A program made the position numbers and the translations under genes. A DNA stretch of 63,540 bases, from positions 1 through 63,540 of the forward strand of contig MSTD01000035.1 in assembly GCA_001942045.1 (NCBI GenBank), in the 5' to 3' direction. This stretch comes from Mycolicibacterium porcinum (GTDB taxonomy: Bacteria > Actinomycetota > Actinomycetes > Mycobacteriales > Mycobacteriaceae). Shown here piece by piece: positions 37,556 to 49,668 of this stretch (the stretch's first letter is position 1; every line of letters starts with the position of its first letter). The notes under the pieces were generated by a model. It did not search any database and was not told the origin of the DNA. It saw only the letters and a program-made list of their open reading frames with translations.

Positions 37556-39601
37556 TTACGGACCGGTCGCGGGCATTCCCGTGTACGGCGGCTTCTTGGG
37601 TTCGGGAACCGGCAAGCCGCAGCGCTTGAGGTCGTACAGCGGCACCCGGTCGATCCGGTACTTCGTGAACTCGTACGCGTGCGCCAGGTTGGACAGGAAC
37701 CGTCGCGGGCTCATCTCTCCGCGCACCGAGTTCAGCATCGACTCGGTGGCCGGGCAGGCCAGTGCGGCCTCGGCCTGGGCGATCCATTCCTCGTCCAGGT
37801 ACTGCGGGACGTACGGCCTGGTCTTGAGGAACGGCCCCTCGGCCACCGCCCAGTCCGGGAACAGGTTCTTGTCGTGGCCGATCCGGCCGTCGGTCAACCG
37901 CTGGGTATGCATCGCAAGGGGATTCGTCAGGCCGATCTGATCGATCACCCGGACGTCGAGCCCGACGTTCATGCCCAGCATGCCCATGTTGGTGAAGAAC
38001 ACGGTGTGCGGGGTGCGCAGCGCCCGCCGCTCCGCGGGAGTGAGATCGGGCGGGGGCGGATAGGCAGGCACGACGTCCCACACGTCGTAGTTGCCCGACG
38101 GCAACAACAGTGCCCCGTCCGGGGTGTTGTTGATCGCCGTCAGCACCGCGCGCATGCGCGGGTAGTCCAGGTAGTCCGCGGCGGTCAACGGGTGCGCGTG
38201 ACCGGTGGCCTGCGAGTAGAACCGGCGCTCGTCGACGATGCCGGTGTAGGTGACGCGCGTTCCGTCCGCACCCAGCCCGGGCGAATTGGCGGCCCAGATC
38301 GACCAGCCCACCACCGCGGCCCACAGCACGCTCGTGGCCGCGGCCAGCAGGTAACCCGTCTCCCGGGTGAACTTGGTGCCGTCGGGCAACACGACAGGGA
38401 TCACCGCGACCGGCATCAGCAGGCAGAACAGCGGGGTCAGCAACACCCGGCCGTGCATGAAGTCACCGCCCTGGCGCACCCAGTAGATCGCCTGCAGCAA
38501 CCCGCTGACGAACATGAAAAGCACTACGGCAGCCGGACTTTGAACGGTCCGGGCCAGCCAGCCGTAACCGCGCGGCACCTGGTGGCGGACCCACCACGGC
38601 CGGGTCCTCGTGGTCAGCAGCACCGCGCCCAGCGCGGCCAGCAGCATCACCGGCACCCACAGCAGGTAGGGCTGGTTGAAATTGGTGAGATAGGTCAGAC
38701 CCTGCGACCACTTGGATCCCGAGGCGTCCTTGGCCACCGCGGTGCCCGGCACCAGCAACCCGTAGTAACCCATCCGGAAGATCTGGTAGGCGACCGGCAG
38801 CAGCCCACCGGCCACCACGATCAGCACCCGGCGCCGCCAACCGCGTGCCGCGATCAGCATCATCACCAGTGCGCCGCCACCGATCAACGCGAGCTCGGGG
38901 CGGATCAGCACGCTCAGCCCGGCCAGGGCGGCCAGAGCTCCCTCGAAGTACCGGCTCGATACCGGCCGCGGCGCGGTCTTCGGGCTGCCCCGACCGACGG
39001 TCTTGGGGGCCGCGCGCAGCGCCTGCGACCAGCACACCATCATCCACCACAGCAGGCCCAAATAGGCCAGCACCAAACCGTTTTCGAGCCCCGAGGTGGC
39101 GAAGTCACGGGCCGGCGGGACCGCGATGTACACCAGCATGCCCGCGGGCAGCAGCAGCGCGCGGCGGCCCTGCAGGCTCGGGGCGTACAACCGGCCCGTC
39201 CCGAGCATCGCCAGCACGACGCCGAGCACGCTCAGCGTCAGCGCGAAGGCCAGGGCCACGTACTCCATCCGCACGGGCCCGCCGAGCCAGGCGCCCAGCG
39301 TCACCAGGTAGGTCCACACCGTGGAGGTGTTGGCCTCGATCCGCTCACCCGCATTGAAGACCGGGCCGTTGCCCGCCAACAGGTTTCGCACGGTGCGCAG
39401 CACGATCAGGCCGTCGTCGGCGATCCAGCGGCGCTGCCAGGCGCCCCAGCCGAACAGCCCGGCCACCACGACCACGCTCACCCACAGACTGATCCGCACC
39501 GTGACGTCGTACGGAAACACCGGCCAGCGCGCCAACCGGTCACCCACGCCACCGGCCAGGCGGCGCAGAGTAATTCGGTCAGCTGAAGTAGATGGCAGCA
39601 C
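37556..39601 (-). CDS. aftB: terminal beta-(1->2)-arabinofuranosyltransferase AftB
   Basis: GT-C membrane enzyme that adds the terminal beta-(1->2) arabinose residues to which mycolates are attached. It has about ten hydrophobic segments and the early catalytic loop QRRWIADDGLIVLRTVRN, with the Asp pair. A C-terminal periplasmic domain ends KKPPYTG. The frame opens at GTG 39601, overlapping ubiA by 23 bp. M. tuberculosis AftB begins at the equivalent of the internal VRISLW, so GTG about 39502 is an alternative start and the first 33 residues are uncertain. Confidence 0.9.
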   Translation of the reverse strand: MLPSTSADRITLRRLAGGVGDRLARWPVFPYDVTVRISLWVSVVVVAGLFGWGAWQRRWIADDGLIVLRTVRNLLAGNGPVFNAGERIEANTSTVWTYLVTLGAWLGGPVRMEYVALAFALTLSVLGVVLAMLGTGRLYAPSLQGRRALLLPAGMLVYIAVPPARDFATSGLENGLVLAYLGLLWWMMVCWSQALRAAPKTVGRGSPKTAPRPVSSRYFEGALAALAGLSVLIRPELALIGGGALVMMLIAARGWRRRVLIVVAGGLLPVAYQIFRMGYYGLLVPGTAVAKDASGSKWSQGLTYLTNFNQPYLLWVPVMLLAALGAVLLTTRTRPWWVRHQVPRGYGWLARTVQSPAAVVLFMFVSGLLQAIYWVRQGGDFMHGRVLLTPLFCLLMPVAVIPVVLPDGTKFTRETGYLLAAATSVLWAAVVGWSIWAANSPGLGADGTRVTYTGIVDERRFYSQATGHAHPLTAADYLDYPRMRAVLTAINNTPDGALLLPSGNYDVWDVVPAYPPPPDLTPAERRALRTPHTVFFTNMGMLGMNVGLDVRVIDQIGLTNPLAMHTQRLTDGRIGHDKNLFPDWAVAEGPFLKTRPYVPQYLDEEWIAQAEAALACPATESMLNSVRGEMSPRRFLSNLAHAYEFTKYRIDRVPLYDLKRCGLPVPEPKKPPYTGMPATGP

Positions 39602-40520
39602 CGATGGTTCCGATCCACGCCAGGAACAGGATCTGCAGCACTCGGTCTTTCAGCGCGATCTCCTCTGGCTCACCGGCGATGCCACCATCGATGTCAACCG
39701 CATAGCGCAGGATCGCGATCGTGAACGGAACCATCGTGATCGCGTACCACGACGCATCCTGGCCGTCGAGCCCCAGCGCGTCGTTGGCACTGTCCCGCCC
39801 GAAGGCCCACAGGCCGTAACAGACCACCATCGCGGTGGCCGACAACGTCCACACGAAGCGCAGGTAGCTGCTGGTGTAGCGCTCCAGCGACTTGCGGATC
39901 TTAGCCCCGGTGCGCTCGGCCAATTGCAGCTCGGCGTAACGCTTTCCGGCCGCCATGAACAGGGAGCCGAAGGCCATCACCAGGAGGAACCACTGTGACA
40001 GCGGGATATCGGCGGCCACACCACCGGCGATCGCGCGGAGCAGGAACCCCGAGGACACGATGCAGATGTCGAGCACCGCCTGGTGCTTGAGGCCGAAGCA
40101 GTACGCCAACTGGATGGCGATGTACACCGCCATCACCAGGGCCAGGTCCGGTGTCAGCAGCCACGAGATGCCCAGCGAGGCCAGCGCCAGCACGATCGCC
40201 ATCACATAGGCCAGCGGCTCCGGCACCACACCTGCCGCGATCGGCCGGAACCGCTTCGTCGGATGGGCGCGGTCGGCCTCGACGTCACGTGCGTCGTTGA
40301 TCAGGTAGATCGACGACGCGGCCAGGCAGAACACCACGAACGCGATCGACACCTTGTAGCCGAGATCGGCGTAGTCATACTCGATCCCGCTGCCGACAGC
40401 CGCCAGCGGCGCCGCCAGCACCAGCAGGTTCTTGATCCACTGTCGGGGCCGCAGCGCCTTGATCAGGCCGGTCGCCAGGTTCTTGGGCGGACCGGCCTCC
40501 GGCTGCGCTTCCTCACTCAT
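39579..40520 (-). CDS. ubiA: decaprenyl-phosphate phosphoribosyltransferase UbiA (Rv3806c-like)
   Basis: Transfers 5-phosphoribose from PRPP to decaprenyl phosphate, the first committed step to the arabinose donor. The 313-residue protein has the UbiA prenyltransferase layout with about nine membrane helices. The cytosolic Asp-rich motif NDARDVEADRAHP lies near residue 73. ATG 40520 overlaps the stop of the PAP2 gene (ATGA). A longer frame opens upstream but would run through most of that gene, so it is rejected. Confidence 0.93.
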   Translation of the reverse strand: MSEEAQPEAGPPKNLATGLIKALRPRQWIKNLLVLAAPLAAVGSGIEYDYADLGYKVSIAFVVFCLAASSIYLINDARDVEADRAHPTKRFRPIAAGVVPEPLAYVMAIVLALASLGISWLLTPDLALVMAVYIAIQLAYCFGLKHQAVLDICIVSSGFLLRAIAGGVAADIPLSQWFLLVMAFGSLFMAAGKRYAELQLAERTGAKIRKSLERYTSSYLRFVWTLSATAMVVCYGLWAFGRDSANDALGLDGQDASWYAITMVPFTIAILRYAVDIDGGIAGEPEEIALKDRVLQILFLAWIGTIGAAIYFS

Positions 40521-41050
40521 TTGGCCACAGTCTCCTTCGGCCCGACACCGGCAGTTCTTCCGACCACAGACCCCACCACCGTCCCGACGGCCACGCCGGT
40601 CAGTACGTCGGTGGGATAGTGCACGCCTAACACCAGACGCGACAGCGCCATCGGCACCACCAGCGCGGCCCGCACCGGCAGGCCCGTGGTCCGGGCCAGC
40701 AGCACGGCCGCCGCGGCGGTCGAGGTGGCATGTGCCGACGGGAAACTCAACCGGCTCGGCGTCCCGACGTTCACGGCGATGTCGGGGTGATGCGGCCGCT
40801 CCCGGCGCACCACCCGCTTGATCAGGACCGCGGCGGCATGAGCGGCAAAGGCACCGACGCCCACCGCCAACCATGACTTGCGCTTGGCCGGCTGAGCCAG
40901 GGCACCGACGGCGGCGAGCCCGAGCCAACCCAGGCTGTGCTCACCGAAATGCGACAACGCACGCGCGCCGCTCAGCACGCCGGGCCGGGTGGCCAGGGCG
41001 GACTGCACGGCAACCAACACGGCGTCCTCGCCGCGCGGGGCATCGGTCAT
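40517..41050 (-). CDS. PAP2-family phosphatase (Rv3807c-like)
   Basis: A 177-residue membrane phosphatase. The three PAP2 signatures are present: KRVVRRERP (residues about 78-86), PSAH (103-106) and SRLVLGVHYPTDV (about 137-149). It is the proposed decaprenyl-phosphoryl-5-phosphoribose phosphatase acting between UbiA and DprE1, on the basis of gene order and family, although its role is not firmly settled. It starts one base after the glfT2 stop (TGAcATG) and overlaps ubiA. Confidence 0.9.
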   Translation of the reverse strand: MTDAPRGEDAVLVAVQSALATRPGVLSGARALSHFGEHSLGWLGLAAVGALAQPAKRKSWLAVGVGAFAAHAAAVLIKRVVRRERPHHPDIAVNVGTPSRLSFPSAHATSTAAAAVLLARTTGLPVRAALVVPMALSRLVLGVHYPTDVLTGVAVGTVVGSVVGRTAGVGPKETVAK

Positions 41051-41051
41051 G

Positions 41052-44481
<3,430 letters not shown>

Positions 44482-45444
44482 GTGCCGAACCGCCGTCGAC
44501 GCAAGCTCTCGACAGCCATGAGCGCAGTCGCCGCAGTGGCCGTCGCAAGTCCAGTTGCCCTTGTTGCCATGTCGCAGCTGTCCCCCGCGCCTCAGGAGCG
44601 TGAGTTCACCCAGGCCGCACTGGTCACCGACCTGCCCGGGGAACTGATGTCCGCTCTGTCGCAGGGCCTGTCCCAGTTCGGCATCAACCTGCCGCCGATG
44701 CCGAACAGCCTGCTGACCGGCTCGTCGCCGACGCCTACCCTCGGCTCGCCGACCCTGACCTCACCCGGCCTGGCGTCGCAGGGCCTGACCGCGCCGGGCC
44801 TGACCCCGCCGGGCGGCCTGCCGGGCCAGGGTTTGACCGCGCCCGGGCTGGCCTCTCCTGACCCGACGCTGACCAGCCCCAACGGCCTGTCCCCCACCGC
44901 CGGCTCGCCGGCCGGTGCGCTCCCGGGGGCGACCGGCTCGCTCACCGATCCGGCACTCACCCCGGCCGGGGCCGGGTCGCTGACCAACCCGGCGCTCACC
45001 CCGCCATCGACCGGCTCGCTGACCGATCCGGCCGGGTCGCTGACCAACCCGGCGCTCAGCCCCGGCGGCGCACCGGGCGGGCTGACCACATCGCCCACCT
45101 CACTGGGCGGCAACGGCCTCACCGCCTCGCCGGCGGGCCTGGACCCGTCGCTCGGTGGCCTGGGCGGCGTCCCGGGCGAGGTGCCGATCTCGTCTCCGGT
45201 CGGGCTCGACCCCAGCGCGGGCACCTACCCGCTCCTGGGCGCCGATCCGTCACTGTCGGCCATGCCCGCCACCGGCGGTGGTGGCGGAGGCCTGTTCGGC
45301 GATCTGACCAGCGCGGCCAACCAGCTCGGCGCCGGCCAGGCCATCGACCTGCTCAAGGGCATGGTGATGCCGGCCATCACGTCGGCGATGAAGCCGCCGG
45401 TGCCCCCGGCTCCGGTCCCGGCCCCCGCACCGCCGACCCCGTAA
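44482..45444 (+). CDS. erp: exported repetitive protein Erp (PirG)
   Basis: Secreted or surface-associated 320-residue protein required for normal growth and virulence in mycobacteria. A basic N terminus (PNRRRRK) and hydrophobic signal precede a conserved N-terminal domain. A central, species-variable Pro/Gly/Leu/Thr repeat region follows (about residues 85-225, units like PGLTAPG and SLTDPALTP). The C-terminal domain is hydrophobic and ends in a Pro/Ala tail. GTG 44482 is chosen for the GAGGAGA site 6-7 bases upstream. A terminator hairpin follows. Confidence 0.93.
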   Translation: MPNRRRRKLSTAMSAVAAVAVASPVALVAMSQLSPAPQEREFTQAALVTDLPGELMSALSQGLSQFGINLPPMPNSLLTGSSPTPTLGSPTLTSPGLASQGLTAPGLTPPGGLPGQGLTAPGLASPDPTLTSPNGLSPTAGSPAGALPGATGSLTDPALTPAGAGSLTNPALTPPSTGSLTDPAGSLTNPALSPGGAPGGLTTSPTSLGGNGLTASPAGLDPSLGGLGGVPGEVPISSPVGLDPSAGTYPLLGADPSLSAMPATGGGGGGLFGDLTSAANQLGAGQAIDLLKGMVMPAITSAMKPPVPPAPVPAPAPPTP

Positions 45445-45462
45445 CAAAGGCCCGGTTAGAAG

Positions 45463-45501
45463 AACGGCACCGCAGAAGCCATCCGGCTCTGCGGTGCCGT
45501 T
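45463..45501 (+). terminator. terminator after erp
   Basis: AACGGCACCGCAGAAGCC (45463-45480) pairs with 45485-45501 around an ATCC loop, with one bulged A. That is a stem of about 17 bp, 18 bp after the erp stop. Confidence 0.8.
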
Positions 45502-45552
45502 GCGTGCGAGCCGTGAAACGAAAGATCACGGAACGTACCGTGTCGAAACATT

Positions 45553-45584
45553 CGTAACATCAGACCCATACGTAACATCAGTCC
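45553..45584 (+). promoter_or_regulatory. leaderless promoter with direct repeat before the PGRP amidase
   Basis: CGTAACATCAG occurs twice, at 45553-45563 and 45571-45581, 18 bp apart. The second copy holds TAACAT (45573-45578), which ends 6 bases before the GTG start. The first copy could be a repeated regulator half-site or a second -10. Confidence 0.5.
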
Positions 45585-47192
45585 GTGCAGTCCCGCCGTT
45601 CCGCGCCGTCGATTCTCTTCACCGCCCTTGCGGCGACGGTCGTGATCGTGCCGTGGGCGATCGCCGGACCCGATTCGGGCGAACAGTCCGACCAGTCCAG
45701 CGCTGCACCACAGCTCACACAGCAACCACTCGACAACCTCGCGGTCGGCGAGAGCCTCCGCGAGATCCATCAGGACAGTCCGTTCTCGATGGTCGCGCTC
45801 ACCTCACCGGACCTGCGCGGCACAACCGCCCGAGTGCGCGCCCGCAAGGACGACGGCAGCTGGGGACCCTGGTACCAGGCCGAGAACCTCGACGGTGTCG
45901 GCGCCGACACCCCTGGCCCACGCGGCACCGAACCGGTGTTCGTCGGCCGCACCAACACCGTGCAGATCTCGGTCACCCGCGCTCCCCAGGCACCTCCACC
46001 GCCGCCCGGCAAGACCGGCAAGCCCAAGCCCGCACTCGGCTACGTGCCCGCCAACGTCGAAGCGCCCATCGGCCAGAACGTCACCGCGGTGCTGATCAGT
46101 CCACCCCAGGCGCCCGTCGACGTCGGCCCGCTGCCCACCGCCGCCATCAACCCCGGCCAGCCGCCGACCATCATCACCCGCGCGCAGTGGGGCGCCAACG
46201 AAGCGATGCGATGCGGAAACACCGTGTACGACAAGGGCATCCGAGCCGGCATCGTGCACCACACGGCGGGCAGCAACGACTACGCCCCCGAGGATTCAGC
46301 CGGCATCGTCCGGTCGATCTACGAGTACCACACCCGTGAACTGGGCTGGTGCGACATCGCCTACAACGCGATGGTCGACAAGTACGGCCAGGTCTTCGAA
46401 GGCCGCGCCGGCGGAATGGACAAGCCCGTCGAGGGGTCTCACACCGGCGGCTTCAACATCGACACCTGGGGCGTGGCGATGATGGGCGACTTCGACGTCG
46501 TGCCGCCCACCGAGATTCAGGTTCGCAACACCGGGCGCCTGCTGGGTTGGCGACTCGGCCTCGATCGCGTCGACCCGCACGGCACCGTCGTACTCACCTC
46601 CGCCGGCGGATCTTTCACCCACTTCCCGCGCGGCGCCACCCCGACCCTGCCGACGATCTTCACCCACCGCGACGTCGGCATCACCGACTGCCCCGGCAAC
46701 GCGGCGTACGCCCAGATGGACCGCATCCGCGACATCGCCGCCCGGTTCAACCAGCCACCCGGCCCCGCCGACCTGGCCGAGCAGATGCGCGGCGGCGCCA
46801 TCTACAACCGCTGGCAGGCCGAAGGCGGCCCGACCGGCCTGCTCGGCAACCCGACCTCACCCGAGTCCGCCGGCGCGGGCACCTCCCGTTACGCGACCTT
46901 CGAGCGCGGCGCCGTGTACTGGTCACCGGAAAGCGGCGCCGAACCGGTCACCGGCGCCATCTACGAGGCCTGGGGAACGCTCGGCTTCGAGCGCGGAGCC
47001 CTGGGCCTGCCGACCAGTGCCGAAATCCCCGAGCCCCAGTGGATCGTGCAGAACTTCCAGCACGGCACGCTGAACTTCGACCGGGAAAAGGGCACCGTCA
47101 CGCGGGTCGTGGACGGCGTGCCGGTGGAACTGCCGCCGCCGTCGCCCGATCAGCAACCGGTCCAGCTCGAGCGGTTCACCCCGATCACCTGA
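45585..47192 (+). CDS. secreted PGRP-type amidase with LGFP repeats (Rv3811-like)
   Basis: A 535-residue exported peptidoglycan-recognition-family N-acetylmuramoyl-L-alanine amidase. The signal segment is residues about 8-30. The amidase core is near residues 205-390: zinc ligands in GIVHHTAGSNDY and in FTHRDVGITDCPGN, with CDIAYNAMVDKYGQVFEGRAGG between them. At least two LGFP-type repeats follow (GGPTGLLGNPTS and GFERGALGLPTSAE); such repeats are thought to bind cell-wall arabinogalactan. The start is GTG at 45585, set by the -10 hexamer. It lies downstream of erp but after a terminator. Confidence 0.9.
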   Translation: MQSRRSAPSILFTALAATVVIVPWAIAGPDSGEQSDQSSAAPQLTQQPLDNLAVGESLREIHQDSPFSMVALTSPDLRGTTARVRARKDDGSWGPWYQAENLDGVGADTPGPRGTEPVFVGRTNTVQISVTRAPQAPPPPPGKTGKPKPALGYVPANVEAPIGQNVTAVLISPPQAPVDVGPLPTAAINPGQPPTIITRAQWGANEAMRCGNTVYDKGIRAGIVHHTAGSNDYAPEDSAGIVRSIYEYHTRELGWCDIAYNAMVDKYGQVFEGRAGGMDKPVEGSHTGGFNIDTWGVAMMGDFDVVPPTEIQVRNTGRLLGWRLGLDRVDPHGTVVLTSAGGSFTHFPRGATPTLPTIFTHRDVGITDCPGNAAYAQMDRIRDIAARFNQPPGPADLAEQMRGGAIYNRWQAEGGPTGLLGNPTSPESAGAGTSRYATFERGAVYWSPESGAEPVTGAIYEAWGTLGFERGALGLPTSAEIPEPQWIVQNFQHGTLNFDREKGTVTRVVDGVPVELPPPSPDQQPVQLERFTPIT

Positions 47193-47196
47193 GCGC

Positions 47197-48024
47197 TCAG
47201 GACCACCAGCGTTCCAGCACCCGCGCCACCCCGTCGTGCGCATTGGTCTCGGTGACCTCGTCGGCCGCGTCCACCGCCTCGGGATGCGCATTGCCCATCG
47301 CCACACCGCGCCCCGCCCAGCGCAGCATCGGGATGTCATTGGGCATGTCTCCGAAGGTCACGATGTCGCCGGCGTCGAGCCCCAGCGGGGCCGCCAACTC
47401 CTCGACACCGGTGGCCTTGCTGATGCCCAGCGGCACCACCTCGATCAGGCCGTTGTTGGTCGAGTAGGTGATATCGCCCTGTAACCCAATGTGTTTGAGC
47501 AGTTCGGCGGCCATGTCGGCGCTGCGGGCACCGGCCTTGCGGATCAGCAGCTTCACCGCGGGAGCGCTGAGGAGGTCTTCGACCGACACCTCGGTGTTGT
47601 CCGGGTTGAGCCAGGCGTGCTCGTAGCCCGGCGAACTGACGAACTGCGGGGTCGCCGCGTCATGCGCGGAGGCGCCCACCCGTTCCACCGCCAGCCCCGC
47701 ACCCGGGATCACCCGCGTGGCGATCTCGGCGAGCTCGCCGAGGACGTCGGCCGAAAGCGTGTGGGCCGAGACGATCCGATCGGTGGCCGGGTCGTAGATC
47801 ACCGCGCCGTTGGCGCACACCGCCATCGGCGCCAGACCCAGACCGTCCACCACCGGGGCGATCCAGCGCGGCGGGCGCCCGGTGGCCAGCACGAACGTCG
47901 CCCCCGCCTCGACCGCGGCCCGGACCGCGGCCCGGGTGCGCGGCGTGACCTTCTCGTCCTCGTCGAGCAACGTTCCGTCCACGTCGGTGGCGATCAGCCC
48001 CGGCGTCCGCTGGGCGCTCATCAC
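47197..48024 (-). CDS. Cof-type HAD phosphatase (Rv3813c-like)
   Basis: A 275-residue HAD hydrolase. The nucleophile motif DVDGTLLDEDEKV is at about residue 14, and the motif IV GDMPNDIPML is near residue 240. The cap is of the C2 (Cof/YbiV) type. These enzymes dephosphorylate sugar phosphates or nucleotides; the substrate is unknown. GTG 48024 overlaps the upstream acyltransferase stop (GTGATG; ATG 48021 is the alternative). The stop is convergent with the amidase gene inside a perfect palindrome. Confidence 0.87.
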   Translation of the reverse strand: MMSAQRTPGLIATDVDGTLLDEDEKVTPRTRAAVRAAVEAGATFVLATGRPPRWIAPVVDGLGLAPMAVCANGAVIYDPATDRIVSAHTLSADVLGELAEIATRVIPGAGLAVERVGASAHDAATPQFVSSPGYEHAWLNPDNTEVSVEDLLSAPAVKLLIRKAGARSADMAAELLKHIGLQGDITYSTNNGLIEVVPLGISKATGVEELAAPLGLDAGDIVTFGDMPNDIPMLRWAGRGVAMGNAHPEAVDAADEVTETNAHDGVARVLERWWS

Positions 48025-48779
48025 TTTTTACCCGTCGCTTCGCGCGCCCGCTTACGCGCGCGTTCGGCCAACTCCGCCTCATCCAGCAGCTTGGCCTCTG
48101 CCGGTGTCGGCGCGCTTCCGCCGAGCCGGTGCGGAACCCAGTACGCCCCGGCGGGTGCGGGGTAATCCCGCTGGGCCTCGGTCAGCAGCGACGACATCCC
48201 GGCCCGCAGGGCCTCATCGATCCGGGCCACCGAACCCGCCGCCCGGATCGGTTCACCCACCAGCACTGAGATCGGAATTCCCTTGCGCCCCAGCGATTTC
48301 GGATGATCCTTGGTCCAGATTCGCTGCGCCCCCCAGACGATCAACGGGATGATCGGCACCCCGGCCTCCAGCGCCATGCGGGCCGCGCCGGTCTTGAAGT
48401 CCTTCAGCTCGAAACTGCGGCTGATCGTGGCCTCCGGATACACCCCGACCAGCTCACCGCTGCGCAACGCGTCCACCGCGACGGCGTAGGCGCCGGCCCC
48501 CGCCCTGCGGTCCACCGGGATCGTCCCGGTGTGTTTGATCAGGTAGCCCACCGGCTTCACCTGCTCCATCTCGGCCTTGATCATGAACCGCATCCGCCGG
48601 CCACGCGCAGTGGCCGCCAGCCCAGCGGGCAGGAAGTCGACGTAGCTCGTGTGGTTGATGGCCACCACCGCACCGCCCGTGACGGGCAGGTTGTCCAACC
48701 CGCGGAAGGTGATCCGGGTGCCGGTGGCCCGGACCGCGAGCCTGGCGGCGATCTCCAAACTTCGGAAAACCGGTTCCAT
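48021..48779 (-). CDS. PlsC-type 1-acylglycerol-3-phosphate acyltransferase, copy 2
   Basis: A 252-residue acyltransferase with NHTSYVDF (the HX4D motif) near residue 41 and GVYPEATISRSF near residue 110. It is close to its upstream neighbour, sharing runs such as VTGGAVVAINHTSY and WGAQRIWTK, so the pair arose by tandem duplication. It corresponds to one of the Rv3814c-Rv3816c group. The true start is ATG 48779, 7 bp after the neighbour's stop; a longer frame upstream is a shadow of that gene. Confidence 0.88.
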   Translation of the reverse strand: MEPVFRSLEIAARLAVRATGTRITFRGLDNLPVTGGAVVAINHTSYVDFLPAGLAATARGRRMRFMIKAEMEQVKPVGYLIKHTGTIPVDRRAGAGAYAVAVDALRSGELVGVYPEATISRSFELKDFKTGAARMALEAGVPIIPLIVWGAQRIWTKDHPKSLGRKGIPISVLVGEPIRAAGSVARIDEALRAGMSSLLTEAQRDYPAPAGAYWVPHRLGGSAPTPAEAKLLDEAELAERARKRAREATGKK

Positions 48780-48786
48780 ACGCGGC

Positions 48787-49578
48787 TTACCCCGGGGCCC
48801 CGGTGGGTTCAGCAGGTCCGGTGGGGCCGGCTTCGGCGCGCCTGGCCGCCTTCGCGGCGGCCTCCTCGGCATCCATCCGGTTGGCCTCGGCCAGCGTCGG
48901 CGCCGAGCCGCCCAGACGGTGCGGCACCCAGAACGCGCCGGGCGGGTGCGGGCCGTAGGCGTCCTGAACTTGGGCCAGCAGGTGCTGCATGCGGGAATGC
49001 AGCAGCGCGGTGAGTTCGGCCGCGGGCAGCGTCGGCTGGATCGGCTCGCCCACCGCGATCGAGATCGGCACCTTGGGCCGGTACAGGTTCTTCGGGTAGC
49101 CCTTGGTCCAGATGCGCTGGGCACCCCACACGATGTGCGGCACGATCGGCACCCCGGCCTCGATCGCCATGCGCGCCGCGCCCGACTTGAAGTCCTTGAT
49201 CTCGAAGCTGCGGCTGATCGTCGCTTCCGGGTACACCCCGACGAGTTCACCGGCCTTGAGGTAGTCCACCGCAGCCTCGAACGAGGCCGCGCCGCTGTCG
49301 CGGTCCACCTCGATGTGGCGCAGGCTGCGCATGATCGGCCCGGTGATCTTGTTGTCGAACACTTCCTTCTTTGCCATGAACCGCACCTTGCGGCCCCGCT
49401 TCTGCAGGTAGGCAGGCAAGCCGGCGAACGTGAAGTCGAAGTAGCTGGTGTGGTTGATGGCCACCACCGCGCCGCCGGTGACCGGGAGGTTCTCCACCCC
49501 GGTCACGGTGAACTTCAGCCCCTGCAGCCGCCAGGCGGCCCGAGCGAGTTGTATGACTGTCCCGTACACCGGTTCCAC
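48787..49578 (-). CDS. PlsC-type acyltransferase, copy 1
   Basis: A 263-residue 1-acylglycerol-3-phosphate acyltransferase homolog. It has NHTSYFDF (HX4D), GVYPEATISRSF and the PHIVWGAQRIWTKGY block. The C-terminal tail is rich in Ala/Glu/Pro and differs from copy 2. GTG 49578 is preceded by the minus-strand TAGGCT (49590-49585), 6 bases away, so the mRNA is probably leaderless. It heads a three-gene operon with copy 2 and the HAD phosphatase. It is divergent from the MBL-Rieske gene. Confidence 0.88.
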   Translation of the reverse strand: MEPVYGTVIQLARAAWRLQGLKFTVTGVENLPVTGGAVVAINHTSYFDFTFAGLPAYLQKRGRKVRFMAKKEVFDNKITGPIMRSLRHIEVDRDSGAASFEAAVDYLKAGELVGVYPEATISRSFEIKDFKSGAARMAIEAGVPIVPHIVWGAQRIWTKGYPKNLYRPKVPISIAVGEPIQPTLPAAELTALLHSRMQHLLAQVQDAYGPHPPGAFWVPHRLGGSAPTLAEANRMDAEEAAAKAARRAEAGPTGPAEPTGAPG

Positions 49579-49668
49579 GTAGCCAGCCTAATCCCAGCCC
49601 GGATCGGCGCGTCACCCAACTCGGGCTAGGCTGGGCGGGCATCGAAGTACTCCATCGAAAGGCCGTTT
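49579..49668. promoter_or_regulatory. divergent promoters between acyltransferase and MBL-Rieske genes
   Basis: This 90-bp gap has TAGGCT on each strand: minus 49590-49585, next to GTG 49578, and plus 49627-49632, followed by a leader of about 30 nt with GAAAGG before GTG 49669. One transcript is therefore predicted to be leaderless and the other to carry a Shine-Dalgarno site. Confidence 0.5.

Noticed and set aside
48780..49250. N-terminal extension of the second PlsC protein
   Set aside because: It lies wholly inside the first PlsC gene in another frame and is Arg/Ser/Pro-rich.
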